From Moorena sp. SIO3I8 (GTDB lineage Bacteria; Cyanobacteriota; Cyanobacteriia; Cyanobacteriales; Coleofasciculaceae): 39,634 nt of DNA. Positions 30,651 through 39,506 of this stretch are shown one piece after another. Location of the stretch: NCBI RefSeq assembly GCF_010692325.1, contig NZ_JAAHHW010000015.1:59959-99592 (forward strand), in the 5' to 3' direction. The position numbers and the translations under genes were made by a program. The number at the start of each line of letters is the position of its first letter. Positions within the stretch are counted from its first letter, which is position 1. The notes under the pieces are model-generated. The model did no database searches. It had not been told where the DNA came from and worked only from the letters and a program-made list of their open reading frames with translations.

Positions 30651-31601
30651 ATGCGAATTGCTCCAAATATTACCGAACTGGTTGGTCGGACGCCTCTAGT
30701 GCAATTGAATCGTATTCCTCAAGCAGAAGGCTGTGTGGCTAGAATTGTAGCCAAACTAGAGGGCATGAATCCATCTTCGTCTGTTAAAGACCGGATTGGT
30801 GTTAGCATGATCAACACAGCGGAGCAGAATGAGTGGATTACCCCCGGCAAAACTATTTTGGTGGAACCGACCTCGGGAAACACAGGTATTGCTCTAGCAA
30901 TGGCAGCGGCAGCCAAGGGTTACCAACTTATCCTAACCATGCCAGAGACAATGAGCATCGAGCGACGGGCTATGTTGCGAGCTTATGGTGCTCACTTGGA
31001 ACTGACACCAGGTAGTGAAGGCATGGGTGGCTGTATTAGGCGAGCTCAGGAAATTGTAGAAACCACATCCAATGCCTATATGCTGCAACAGTTTCGTAAT
31101 CCAGCTAACCCAAAAATTCACTATTATACCACAGCTGAAGAAATTTGGGACGATACGGAAGGACAGGTGGATTTCCTGGTGGCTGGAGTCGGTACGGGTG
31201 GTACAATTACTGGTGTTGCTGAAGCGATTAAAAAACGTAAGCCCAGTTTTAAAGCGATCGCAGTTGAACCAGCTAGTAGTTCTGTACTTTCTGGAGGCTC
31301 TCCAGGACCTCACAAAATTCAGGGTATCGGTGCGGGTTTTATTCCAGAAGTACTCAAGGTGGAACTTCTGGACGAGGTGATTACAGTTACGGATGATGAT
31401 GCGATCGCATACGGTCGTCGTTTAGCCCGTGAAGAAGGAATTCTTTCCGGCATTTCCACTGGAGCCATACTATCAGCGGCGATTCAAGTTGCCAAACGTC
31501 CAGAAAATGAAGGATGCCTGATTGTGATGATTCAACCAAGTTTTGGGGAACGCTACCTAAGCACCCCCCTGTTCCAAGAGCCGACGGCCACCACGGATTA
31601 G
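30651..31601 (+). CDS. cysK: cysteine synthase A
   Basis: O-acetylserine sulfhydrylase of 316 residues, making cysteine from O-acetylserine and sulfide. The PLP lysine is K46 ([11 protein letters not shown]). The substrate loop is T74-S-G-N-T ([11 protein letters not shown]), and the phosphate-binding loop is GTGGTITG near 181-188. The late motif [10 protein letters not shown] is present. Its own start lies 70 bp after the porin terminator. A J-domain gene follows on the same strand 130 bp later. Confidence 0.96.
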   Translation: MRIAPNITELVGRTPLVQLNRIPQAEGCVARIVAKLEGMNPSSSVKDRIGVSMINTAEQNEWITPGKTILVEPTSGNTGIALAMAAAAKGYQLILTMPETMSIERRAMLRAYGAHLELTPGSEGMGGCIRRAQEIVETTSNAYMLQQFRNPANPKIHYYTTAEEIWDDTEGQVDFLVAGVGTGGTITGVAEAIKKRKPSFKAIAVEPASSSVLSGGSPGPHKIQGIGAGFIPEVLKVELLDEVITVTDDDAIAYGRRLAREEGILSGISTGAILSAAIQVAKRPENEGCLIVMIQPSFGERYLSTPLFQEPTATTD

Positions 31602-31733
31602 TGTTATGGGGCAAGGCACTTCCATTCACTAGTTATCCTAAAACCTCTGGAAATCTATGGAAATATTGGATTGAGCTTACTTGGTACCTTAATTATACTA
31701 TCGCTGCCGGTTTAAGTAGGTTTAGTGTCGCCC

Positions 31734-32435
31734 ATGTCAGACTCGAATCACTACCAGACTCTGGATGTTCATCCCCACGCTACGACCCTAGAAATTAAAC
31801 AAGCCTACCGACGGCTAGCCAAGCGCTTTCATCCAGATAGCAACAGCCCCACCGCTGATCCGGAAAAAATTATCCAAGTTAATGCTGCCTATGAGGTCCT
31901 CAGTAACCCTGAGCGACGGCGTTCCTATGACCAAAAGAGGCATTACTTTCAGCATTCATTAGAGCATCAGAATCGACAACAGCGAACAGCTGATGCCCAA
32001 AGACATTACCAGCATCATCGGCAAAAGGGAAAAAAGACTGATGCCCAGCTAGGGTACTGGTTGCAGCAAATTTATCAACCTGTAAACTACTGGATTAGTC
32101 ATATCCTTGAGCCTCTAGAGGCTCAACTCGATGAACTCTCGGCTGACCCGTTTGATGATGAACTCATGGCAGAGTTTGAAGCTTATCTGGAAGAGTGTGG
32201 TGATCATCTCCATCAAGCTCAGAGGCTGTTTCATTCTCAACCTAATCCTGCCACCGTTGCCAGTGCTGCTGCTAACCTCTACTACTGTCTTAATCAGTTA
32301 GGAGATGGCATAGAAGAATTAAAGCTGTTTACCCTTAACTACGACGACTACCACCTACACACAGGTCAAGAACTGTTCAGAATTGCCTCCCATCTGCTCT
32401 GGGAAGCTAAAGACACAGTTAAAGATTTTTGGTAA
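31734..32435 (+). CDS. J-domain protein (DnaJ-like)
   Basis: A 233-residue co-chaperone with an N-terminal J domain of ~65 residues: YQTLDVHPHATTLEIKQAYR, the HPD motif (residues 33-35 from this start), VNAAYEVLSNPERRRSYD. The HPD motif stimulates Hsp70 ATPase. There is no Gly/Phe or zinc region. The remaining 150 residues are helical and unlike standard DnaJ C-termini, so it is a type III J-protein whose client is unknown. A GTG three codons upstream (31725) is an alternative start. Confidence 0.92.
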   Translation: MSDSNHYQTLDVHPHATTLEIKQAYRRLAKRFHPDSNSPTADPEKIIQVNAAYEVLSNPERRRSYDQKRHYFQHSLEHQNRQQRTADAQRHYQHHRQKGKKTDAQLGYWLQQIYQPVNYWISHILEPLEAQLDELSADPFDDELMAEFEAYLEECGDHLHQAQRLFHSQPNPATVASAAANLYYCLNQLGDGIEELKLFTLNYDDYHLHTGQELFRIASHLLWEAKDTVKDFW

Positions 32436-32596
32436 TGGGTAACCAATAGGATTTTTGTAGCAAACCCAAGAATGATCAATCTTGACTTACATGCAAAAGG
32501 GACTTGATTAATGAATAATCATTAATAACTAATGACTAACGACCACTAATCCAAATTAGTTTATGCTGAACATAAGTCTAGTTTACCTAACTTGAC

Positions 32597-33487
32597 ATGG
32601 AATGCGTCATTAAGCGCCGTGCTGAGTTTTCAGCCAGCCACCGATACTGGTTACCAGAACTGAGTGAAGCTCAGAACATTCAGCGGTTTGGTTTGGGTAG
32701 CCGATTTCCTGGACACGGACACAACTACGTTCTGTTCGTTTTCCTGACCGCTCAGTTGGATAAGTATGGCATGGTGGAAAACTTTTCTAAAGTCAAAAGG
32801 GTGATCCAACGAGAGGTCACCAGCCAACTTGACTACGCTTATCTCAATGAGGTTTGGTCAGAATTTCAGCAAACCTTACCTACTACCGAAAACATAGCAC
32901 GAGTAATTTGGCAGCACTTGGTTACTTACCTACCACTACTGAAGATTCAGCTATTTGAACATCCAAAACTCTGGGCTGACTATCAAGGAAACGGTATGGA
33001 AGTATATCTGACTATCAGTAACCACTTTAGCGCTGCTCACCGACTAGCTCATCCTGACCTCAGTGACGAGGAAAACTACCAGATTTACGGTAAGTGTGCT
33101 CGTCCCAACGGACATGGACATAACTATCACATAGAAGTGACTGTTAAGGGTGAAATGGATCCGCGCACTGGCATGATTGTTGATCTAGGCTCCTTGCAGC
33201 AAGTCATGGATGAATATGTCGTGGAAGCTTTTGACCATACTTTCCTCAATAAAGACATTCCATACTTTGCCCGGGTTGTTCCTACTGCCGAAAATATTGC
33301 TATCTATATTTGTCAGTTGTTGCAACAACCAATTCAAGAATTGGATGTCCAACTTCATAAGGTGAAATTGATTGAAAGTCCTAATAACTCCTGCGAAGTC
33401 TACTGCACACCAGACACTACCAAGTCAGCAGCAACATCATCTAGAGAAACTCTGCTGACCTTGATTGAGTTGAATAATAAAGTTTAG
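32597..33487 (+). CDS. tandem 6-carboxytetrahydropterin synthase (QueD/PTPS-like)
   Basis: 296 residues, about twice the usual length, made of two PTPS/QueD domains (~1-128 and ~133-280). Domain 2 has zinc histidines H149, H173, H175 (HFSAAHRL, NGHGHNY) and the catalytic cysteine C167 (YGKCARP). Domain 1 keeps H15, H40 and H42 (FSASHRYW, PGHGHNY) but has GLGSRF where the cysteine should be, so it probably is not catalytic. QueD makes carboxytetrahydropterin for queuosine; PTPS makes biopterin precursors. Which applies is not decided by sequence. No queC, queE or queF is nearby, but a pterin dehydratase lies 4.5 kb upstream. Confidence 0.9.
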   Translation: MECVIKRRAEFSASHRYWLPELSEAQNIQRFGLGSRFPGHGHNYVLFVFLTAQLDKYGMVENFSKVKRVIQREVTSQLDYAYLNEVWSEFQQTLPTTENIARVIWQHLVTYLPLLKIQLFEHPKLWADYQGNGMEVYLTISNHFSAAHRLAHPDLSDEENYQIYGKCARPNGHGHNYHIEVTVKGEMDPRTGMIVDLGSLQQVMDEYVVEAFDHTFLNKDIPYFARVVPTAENIAIYICQLLQQPIQELDVQLHKVKLIESPNNSCEVYCTPDTTKSAATSSRETLLTLIELNNKV

Positions 33488-33909
33488 CCCAGTCCCCACC
33501 TAAAATCTTTGATGCGCGGTGGGCTGCTTTCAATACCTGGCAAGCGTAGCATGGGCTAAGCGCATTAGCCCTAGGCTGAATGCTTAGCTAGGGATTTTTA
33601 TTTGCTGAGATTAAATCATCCATAAGTTAGAGTTAGTATATCATTTGTTATGATAAGGGTAAAGTGGCCGGAATCAGGATTGATGCGGTTATCATAGTAG
33701 TCAAGTATCCGCACTCGTACTGTTAGGTCCAGCTGCGCTAAATCCGAAAGCCTTCATATCCTCGTATTTTGCCCCGTGGTATCTCACTCAAAGGATGAGA
33801 TACGACCTTGAGCAATTCAAAACAAGGGAATATATGGCAAAGGATTTTACTCGATTGCGCAAACTTAGAAAACTACAAAACTCTTGATGATCCGTAAGAG
33901 GCAATAGGA
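33488..33909. other. 422-bp gap with one possible terminator
   Basis: CCCTAG (33569-33574) pairs with CTAGGG (33588-33593), followed by ATTTTTA; this weak intrinsic terminator is 80 bp after the QueD-like gene. The rest shows no gene or repeat. The likely ribosome site of the TPR gene is AAGAGG at 33896-33901. Confidence 0.45.
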
Positions 33910-34992
33910 ATGGAGAGCCGGTTGCCGTGTGATGACAGCCAATATAGGGAGCGTCTAGCAGAGGCAGCACGCCAAACTTTCGTTCCTACATTACCAAACA
34001 ACATTCCAGATAATGTTGATGACCTTGCGCGGTTCCCTCGCGCCGGTGAAGCTGCTCAACTTTTAGAGAAAGGGATTGAGCAGCACCAGCGATGTCAATT
34101 CTTCGCAGCAAGACAGTCGTTCCAAGAGGCACTAGCAATATATGCGCAATTGGGAAATAGACGGGGTCAAGGAAAAGCTCTGAGTGGTATGGCACTAACT
34201 GCTTATTCCTTAGACAACTTTCCACAAGCGATAAAATATAGTAACAAAAGTCTTGCGATCGCAAAAGACATCAAAGACCAGCGTCTTGAGGGCCAGGTTT
34301 TGGGAATTTTGGGAAATGCCTACCGTCACCAAGGAAATCACCTCAAGGCCATTGACTATGGTCAAAAAAGCCTAACTATTATGCGGCAACTCCAAGACCG
34401 ACTGGGAGAGGTGACTGCCTTGAACAATCTAGGATTGGCCCATAAGGCACTAGGAGATTTGCCCCGAGCAATGGCTTGCCAGCAACAGAGCCTCTATGTT
34501 GCCCAGACTCTTGGGTTACCTGAGCTGGAGGAGCGAATTCTGAGAAATCTCAGTAACTCCTGCTACTCCATCGGTGATTATGCTCAAGCTATTGACTATT
34601 ACGAGCAGCGTTTTGCGATCGCACAGCAGATGGGTGATCGTCCCCTAGAAGGACAGATTCTGGGCAAGCTGGGTAATGCTTGCTTGGCACTAGGAGATTA
34701 TATTCAAGGGATTTACTATATTCAGCAGCAATTGCTCAAAGCTCAACAAATGGGTAATCGCCGTCTAGAACAACAAGCCTTAGGTCGCTTGGGAAAGGCT
34801 TATGATGCCTTAGACAATTATGGCCAAGCGGTTGAATACTATGAACAACGCTTGAGTATTGCCCAAGCCATCGGTGACCGGAAGGCAGCAAAAAAAGCCA
34901 TAGCTAGTCTGAAAGCTGCTTATTACTCTCAAGGAAACTACACCAAAGCTATGGAGTACCATCAGAAAAATTTAGCACTGACTAATCCCTAA
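33910..34992 (+). CDS. tetratricopeptide repeat protein
   Basis: 360 residues. After a ~50-residue N-terminus, about seven TPR units of 40 residues fill the protein, of the Rapsyn/LGN-like spacing: GNRRGQGKALSGMALTAY, LEGQVLGILGNAYRHQGN, LGEVTALNNLGLAHKALGD, LEERILRNLSNSCYSIGD, LEGQILGKLGNACLALGD and similar. It lacks a signal peptide, membrane helix or catalytic domain. TPRs mediate protein-protein contacts; the partner is unknown. GAGG lies 8 nt upstream of the ATG. It is convergent with the next gene. Confidence 0.9.
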   Translation: MESRLPCDDSQYRERLAEAARQTFVPTLPNNIPDNVDDLARFPRAGEAAQLLEKGIEQHQRCQFFAARQSFQEALAIYAQLGNRRGQGKALSGMALTAYSLDNFPQAIKYSNKSLAIAKDIKDQRLEGQVLGILGNAYRHQGNHLKAIDYGQKSLTIMRQLQDRLGEVTALNNLGLAHKALGDLPRAMACQQQSLYVAQTLGLPELEERILRNLSNSCYSIGDYAQAIDYYEQRFAIAQQMGDRPLEGQILGKLGNACLALGDYIQGIYYIQQQLLKAQQMGNRRLEQQALGRLGKAYDALDNYGQAVEYYEQRLSIAQAIGDRKAAKKAIASLKAAYYSQGNYTKAMEYHQKNLALTNP

Positions 34993-35089
34993 TCGGAATG
35001 GTAGTTCTGGTGGGGATAAGGCTCGTAGCCATTAGCCATTCCCACAAAACCGACACTAATCTCTATCAAAATACCGAAATAGGGTTCAC

Positions 35090-36025
35090 TTACTTATTGT
35101 CCTCTATATACTTGCGCTGGCTCGGAGGGGCGACCCAAAGTAGACAATAGCCGCTAGTCGCTTTTTTGCCCCCAAAGTTTAACCGGATTCCTGCCTCTAT
35201 GGCATCCTTTTGACATTCTAAGTTATCCAAATAGCCCGCATTCCACTTGGTTATATTTCTGGCTAATTTGCCCTCTTTACTGATTGCCCAATTTAAGGTA
35301 TCTGCTTCGTCTAGGGTTAGTTGTCTAGAACCATTGGGGTCTAATTTTGGCTGACTTAACTGAGATAGTCCCCAACCCGCTCCTAGTCCACAAACCAATG
35401 ACAAAACCACAGCTCCACAGATGGCTGTAATGTTTATAAAAGGAGATGTCTTAGCAACCAGAAAATCCCTTGAGCCTTTGGGTGGATAGGAACAGGGCTG
35501 TCTTTCTGACTTGGATTCTATGGTTACCTTTGATTGCTCTATGGCAGACGCGTTCGCCTTTGGCGCGCTCTGAAGAGCGTTCGCCTTTGGCGCGCTCTGA
35601 AGAGCGTTCGCTTTAGAAATTTCTTGGCGCTGAATATCCATGGTGGATTGCCCGACGACATCAATCATCTGCTGGATATCCTTTTCCCAACTTCGGAATA
35701 ACTGCTCTAAGGATTTAGGAGTATCTGCTAACATTGTTTCCAAACTGGACGTTGCTACCAAAAATAGGAATAGCGGGTCATTAGCGTCCAATTCTGTCGC
35801 AACAACTAAATCTAAAATTTTTGCCTTAAAGCTATCCGAACGTCCTTCTAACAGCTTTTCCAATAGAGAGTAATCCGTCTTATCCCTCTCGTCAATTAAA
35901 TCTGACAGACTTTCAGGTTGCTTGATGTGGGAGAGGTTTTCTTGAGAAAGATTACTTCCTACCATTTCCCTAATTCCTTGTTTGCTTACTTCTTTATAAA
36001 TAGCCATAAAATTCGAGAATAACAA
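35090..36025 (-). CDS. single-span membrane protein (DUF6753-like)
   Basis: 311 residues. A helical cytoplasmic N-terminal region includes KILDLVVATELDANDPLFLFLVATS and PKSLEQLFRSWEKD, a pattern I associate with the cyanobacterial DUF6753 family. One membrane helix follows (ITAICGAVVLSLVCGLGAGW, ~225-245), then a short outer domain with two cysteines (NLECQKDA, SGYCLLWV). Residues 139-159 are two copies of the nine-residue unit ALQSAPKAN, encoded by the palindromic element in tandem. ATG 36025 is used; ATG 36007 is also possible. Function unknown. Confidence 0.7.
   Translation of the reverse strand: MLFSNFMAIYKEVSKQGIREMVGSNLSQENLSHIKQPESLSDLIDERDKTDYSLLEKLLEGRSDSFKAKILDLVVATELDANDPLFLFLVATSSLETMLADTPKSLEQLFRSWEKDIQQMIDVVGQSTMDIQRQEISKANALQSAPKANALQSAPKANASAIEQSKVTIESKSERQPCSYPPKGSRDFLVAKTSPFINITAICGAVVLSLVCGLGAGWGLSQLSQPKLDPNGSRQLTLDEADTLNWAISKEGKLARNITKWNAGYLDNLECQKDAIEAGIRLNFGGKKATSGYCLLWVAPPSQRKYIEDNK
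35550..35611 (-). repeat. two tandem in-frame palindromic elements
   Basis: The 27-nt unit GCGTTCGCCTTTGGCGCGCT plus CTGAAGA occurs twice, with a closing GCGTTCGC. The 27-nt period keeps the frame and yields NALQSAPKAN repeated. It is the same element, same reading frame and same orientation to the gene as at 28740. Confidence 0.92.
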
Positions 36026-36289
36026 GATTTGTAAATATTTGTTACATAGAGACGTTAAAATCCTGAAACGAGAAAAATTCTCTGAAAAAAGGAACGTTAC
36101 TATAAGGGGTTATATGTACATAATCAATCCGTTGCTCTGCTTAGAGAGTACTACCAAGAAAGAGAAACAGTCAAAAACTTGAACAGGTTAAATCAGTAAG
36201 CATTCAGCAGTTAGCTAACGCGCTAAGCGCAGGCTGACTGCTAATAGCTTAATGCTTACTTAAATCAAGGGATTTAGAAGAAGGAATTT

Positions 36290-37102
36290 ATGGCTATGAC
36301 CCACCTAAGTGCTGAAACTTATCACACTGATCCTCAGATAATTGATGATGATTTTTTGGATTATCCCCACGTAGATCATATCTGTCTTCAATTAAACGAA
36401 GTCACCCTAGGAGCTTATAGCCTTGATAACCAAATTATTTTTAGCTTACGGCAAATGTCTATACCGATTAGACAGTCTCCAAGACAAGCTCAACAATTTC
36501 TTGAAGAAAATGGCTATCAAAAATTATGGGTTACTACTCCTTCCCAGAGAAACTTGACTGTTTATCCTCTCAAGAGCTTACTGGCTTATTGGAAATATTT
36601 AGTGTCAGACAATCTCATCCCCGCCTACCTGGATAAAAATCAAACAGTTTCCTTAAAGCAACTCATTGAACAATTAGAGCAAGACCCAAATCAATTAATC
36701 AAACCAAGGGTGAACTTAATTAACCAAGATTCAGATTGGCTACAAGCAACCCCGACTAGGATTACAATTGGTCAATCCCAATTAGAAATATTAAAAACAG
36801 AGGATGATCAGGAGTTTCGGGTTAGTTTATCCGCTGCCATGGATGCCATAGGCTCATCGGTTGCTTTACTGGTGGGAATTATTAACTCAAGGAGAAAACT
36901 AAAAAAATTGAAAGCAAAAGGTTTTTCTGGTAAGATACTATTCTGTTATACAGAAACTGAAGGGATAATGAAAACTATGAGTTTAGGAGATTGTCTTCAT
37001 ATTTGGGAATACTTTGCCCTGAAAGGCAATACTAAAGCTGTCTATCTCCTATCGTCTTGCAGCAAACTGGGGATAAATTCTCTGCTGGAATTTAAGTCTT
37101 AA
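36290..37102 (+). CDS. protein of unknown function
   Basis: 270 residues, family not recognised. There is no signal peptide; a possible weak hydrophobic stretch is GSSVALLVGI (~190). The middle (RITIGQSQLEILKTEDDQEF then RVSLSAAMDAIG) is faintly like the N-terminal domain of phage antirepressors, but this is not firm. The C-terminal half is basic then mixed (RRKLKKLKAKG, YETLG-free, GDCLHIWEYFALKGN). AAGGAA at 36281 fits either ATG 36290 or ATG 36296. It is divergent from the DUF6753-like gene (264 bp) and convergent with the AAA gene. Confidence 0.65.
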   Translation: MAMTHLSAETYHTDPQIIDDDFLDYPHVDHICLQLNEVTLGAYSLDNQIIFSLRQMSIPIRQSPRQAQQFLEENGYQKLWVTTPSQRNLTVYPLKSLLAYWKYLVSDNLIPAYLDKNQTVSLKQLIEQLEQDPNQLIKPRVNLINQDSDWLQATPTRITIGQSQLEILKTEDDQEFRVSLSAAMDAIGSSVALLVGIINSRRKLKKLKAKGFSGKILFCYTETEGIMKTMSLGDCLHIWEYFALKGNTKAVYLLSSCSKLGINSLLEFKS

Positions 37103-37110
37103 TCAGCAGT

Positions 37111-37245
37111 TATAGCAAGGAAAGTATAGTTTAGGACATAGTATTTTGTTTTCAAGGTAACAGGGATCCCCCCTAACCCCCCTTAGTAAGGGGGGAAGGG
37201 AACAGGGAACATAAATATGTCTTAACCTTTACTTCGACTGCTATA
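37111..37245. mobile_element. MITE-like element, family A
   Basis: The 30-nt terminal inverted repeats, 37111-37140 and 37216-37245, match at 23 of 30 positions (TATAGCA ... GACATA). The interior contains the CCCCCCTTAGTAAGGGGGG palindrome common in cyanobacterial spacers and GGGAACA repeats. There is no ORF. The right terminus is identical to the left terminus of the copy at 4282. Confidence 0.78.
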
Positions 37246-37310
37246 TTTAAACCTAATCAAGGTATAAAATTCCTTGATTAAACTGGTTGGTAATCGGTAA
37301 GGCTTAAGTG

Positions 37311-37380
37311 GTAATGGGTAATGGTACGAGAGTAATCACAATTACCCATTACCCATTACCCATTACCCATTACTCATTAA
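37311..37380. repeat. TAATGGG / CCCATTA simple inverted repeats
   Basis: GTAATGGGTAATGG (37311-37324) faces about five TTACCCA units (37341-37378). They can form a hairpin between convergent genes. Confidence 0.85.
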
Positions 37381-37495
37381 ATCGGATTAGATATCAGATT
37401 AAGTCCGGTTGAATACCCATAATAAAGAAGATTGATGGGGAGATAGTGTGCTGTAAAAATTGGTATTAAGGATAATTATCGGGACATGATATCAC

Positions 37496-39247
37496 TTAAG
37501 ACCCAACATTTAATCTTTCTCCCCACAAGGTAGTTATTTCCCTAGCAAAAATTGATTTATCTGGTGAAGAGGAAGGCTTACAAACCCCTTCTGCTCGATT
37601 TTCCATTGCTAAAACTCTCTCTGTATCCTGAGAATACAAGGGAGTCATTGCTTCTCGCTGCTCTAATAGATTTTCCAATTCAATTTTAAAAGGAGTTCTC
37701 TGACCTTGATGGAACACTCGCTGCACTGCTGATTCTACAATGGCACGAATTTCTGCTCCAGTACATTTTCGTGTTGCACTCAATAATCGACGCCATTGTT
37801 TTTCTGTTAATGGTCCATTTCCCTCCCGATAACGAGGATCAAATCGGCTAGCATGGAGTTTAAAAATCTCAAACCGCTCAATCTCTTTGGGAAAACCCAC
37901 ATAAAACAGTTTGTCAAATCTGCCAGCACGAGTTAATTCTGGAGGCAAAGCATCTAATCGGTTGAGAGTTCCAATCACAAATGTAGGAGTTGTCTTCTCC
38001 TGCAACCAGGTTAAGAGAATTCCTAGAATTTGTTTGGTGTTATTTGTTTGGGAATCAAAAAACTTATCCAGTTCATCGAGAAACAAAACACAAGGACTCG
38101 CGGCCTCAACTCGACGCAAAAGTCGTTTTAAATGGGTTGGACTACTACCAATTACTAAATCCACTCCCATGCTAATTAAAGGAAATCCTAAGGTTTGAGC
38201 GCAGACTTTGGCAGCAAAGGTTTTTCCTGTTCCTGGAGGACCAATCAATAGCCATCCCTTGGGCAATGGAATCCCATAAGCTCTGGCTTGATCAGAAAAA
38301 TCTTGTTTCACCCATTCCAAGGCTTGTTTCAGTTTATCTAATCCCCCAAATTCCCCAACATCAGGTTTGAGGAATTCTAAACCAAATCCTTTGAGTCTGT
38401 GAATTTTGTAATTGATTAATTGCTTGGCTAGCTCTGATTGAGATTGGGCTTTATTGACTGCTATATGAAATTGCTTGCGTTCGCCTTTGGCGCGCTCTTC
38501 AGAGCGATCGCTGAAAGCGGGGCTTAGCCCATCGCCTTTGGCGCGCTCTTCAGAGCGATCGCTTAACAGGCGAGACACGATGGGAGCGCATTTATTTTTT
38601 TTCGCCGCCAGTTTGACAGCCATCCGAATTTCTTCCGGGGTCAATCCCCCGATAGACCGAGCTAGTCTATCGTCTAGAGGTGTTTCTTGGTCAGCCAAAC
38701 CATATTCTACTAAATGAGTTTTTAATAATGCCGTGACTTCCTTGGGTTCTGGAAAAGGAAATTCGGCAGCAGGAATAATTGAGTTTAAAATTCGAGGTAA
38801 CTCATTCTCCCCCGTATCCAAAAGAATTAGAAACTTATCGCTTGATAGACCAAAGTTGTAGAGAACATTAGACAATGAGGTTCTGATGGTTATGGTTTGC
38901 CCACTGTCAGCACTATCGAGTAAAGACGGTAAATCTTCTAAGATAAATAAGGCTTTACCAGAATAGGCTTGGCAAAAATTCAACACTTCAACAACCTGTG
39001 AAAATGCCTCACGCTCTTCTAGGACATTAACCATTGAACTTTCTAAGGTTTGAGAATTTCCATCCCACTCAATTTTCTGAAATCCACGACTAGCTAAATT
39101 CCAGAGGTAAACCAAGAATACTCCATGGTGAGTAAGACTCTGACAAATCCACCTAAGTACATTGTGTCTTTCAATCAAGGGAATTCCTATAGATACTGCT
39201 CTATAGCATTCTAATAATGTCCCAAATTCGGGTATTTTCATTCTCAA
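37496..39247 (-). CDS. Ycf46-like AAA family ATPase
   Basis: 583 residues. An N-terminal ~215-residue domain resembles the degenerate ATPase-like N-domain of Ycf46 proteins (LFILEDLPSLLDS; FPFPEPKEVTALL; DRLARSIGGLTPEEIR). The AAA domain follows, with Walker A GPPGTGKT at 336-343, Walker B VLFLDELDKFF, sensor region TFVIGTLNRLDALPPEL and the arginine-finger segment RAGRFDKLFYVGFP. Ycf46 in Synechocystis is linked to inorganic-carbon use; other roles are possible. Residues ~229-258, between the domains, are two in-frame copies of the palindromic element (SDRSEERAKG). The neighbours are poorly characterised proteins. Confidence 0.88.
   Translation of the reverse strand: MRMKIPEFGTLLECYRAVSIGIPLIERHNVLRWICQSLTHHGVFLVYLWNLASRGFQKIEWDGNSQTLESSMVNVLEEREAFSQVVEVLNFCQAYSGKALFILEDLPSLLDSADSGQTITIRTSLSNVLYNFGLSSDKFLILLDTGENELPRILNSIIPAAEFPFPEPKEVTALLKTHLVEYGLADQETPLDDRLARSIGGLTPEEIRMAVKLAAKKNKCAPIVSRLLSDRSEERAKGDGLSPAFSDRSEERAKGERKQFHIAVNKAQSQSELAKQLINYKIHRLKGFGLEFLKPDVGEFGGLDKLKQALEWVKQDFSDQARAYGIPLPKGWLLIGPPGTGKTFAAKVCAQTLGFPLISMGVDLVIGSSPTHLKRLLRRVEAASPCVLFLDELDKFFDSQTNNTKQILGILLTWLQEKTTPTFVIGTLNRLDALPPELTRAGRFDKLFYVGFPKEIERFEIFKLHASRFDPRYREGNGPLTEKQWRRLLSATRKCTGAEIRAIVESAVQRVFHQGQRTPFKIELENLLEQREAMTPLYSQDTERVLAMENRAEGVCKPSSSPDKSIFAREITTLWGERLNVGS
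38477..38563 (-). repeat. two in-frame palindromic elements inside AAA gene
   Basis: Copies at 38477-38511 (35 nt) and 38531-38563 share CCTTTGGCGCGCTCTTCAGA then GCGATCGC. They are separated by a short spacer containing GGGGCTTAGCCC. They are read as SDRSEERAKG, i.e. in a different frame from the copies at 28740 and 35550. Confidence 0.92.
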
Positions 39248-39274
39248 GCAAACGTTATTCAGTCAAAATTAAAC

Positions 39275-39303
39275 TATAGCATTTTCAAAATAAGTGAGGT
39301 ACA
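39275..39303 (+). mobile_element. family B MITE left end
   Basis: TATAGC, 14 variable nt, then AGTGAGGTACA-type ending; 29 nt, the same length as the terminus at 10151. GTGAGGTACAAATT is identical to 17527-17540. No matching right end is seen before the window ends. Confidence 0.55.
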
Positions 39304-39317
39304 AATTTATGGGTTTT

Positions 39318-39411
39318 AGGGAGCAGGGAGCAGGGAGCAGGGAGCAGGGAGCAGGGAGCAGGGAGCAGGGAGCAGGGAGCAGGGAGCAGGGAGCAGGGAG
39401 CAGGGAGCAGG
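39318..39411. repeat. heptanucleotide array (AGGGAGC)n, about 13 copies
   Basis: 94 nt of perfect 7-nt repeats. The minus-strand frame through it encodes a LLPAPCS repeat and is not a gene. Confidence 0.97.
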
Positions 39412-39474
39412 CAAGAGGAATCCCCCCTAACCCCCCTTAGTAAGGGCAGGGCTGTTTCATTCTCGCCAAAAATA

Positions 39475-39506
39475 GATGGGGAGATGGGGAGATGGGGAGA
39501 TGGGGA
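39475..39506. repeat. octanucleotide array (GATGGGGA) x 4
   Basis: Four perfect copies; a CCCCCCTTAGTAAGGG fragment lies just upstream at about 39432. The remaining sequence to 39634 shows no gene. Confidence 0.95.

Noticed and set aside
39318-39411. CRISPR-like regular repetition
   Set aside because: The 7-nt units are head-to-tail without spacers. No CRISPR repeat-spacer pattern or cas gene is present anywhere in the window.
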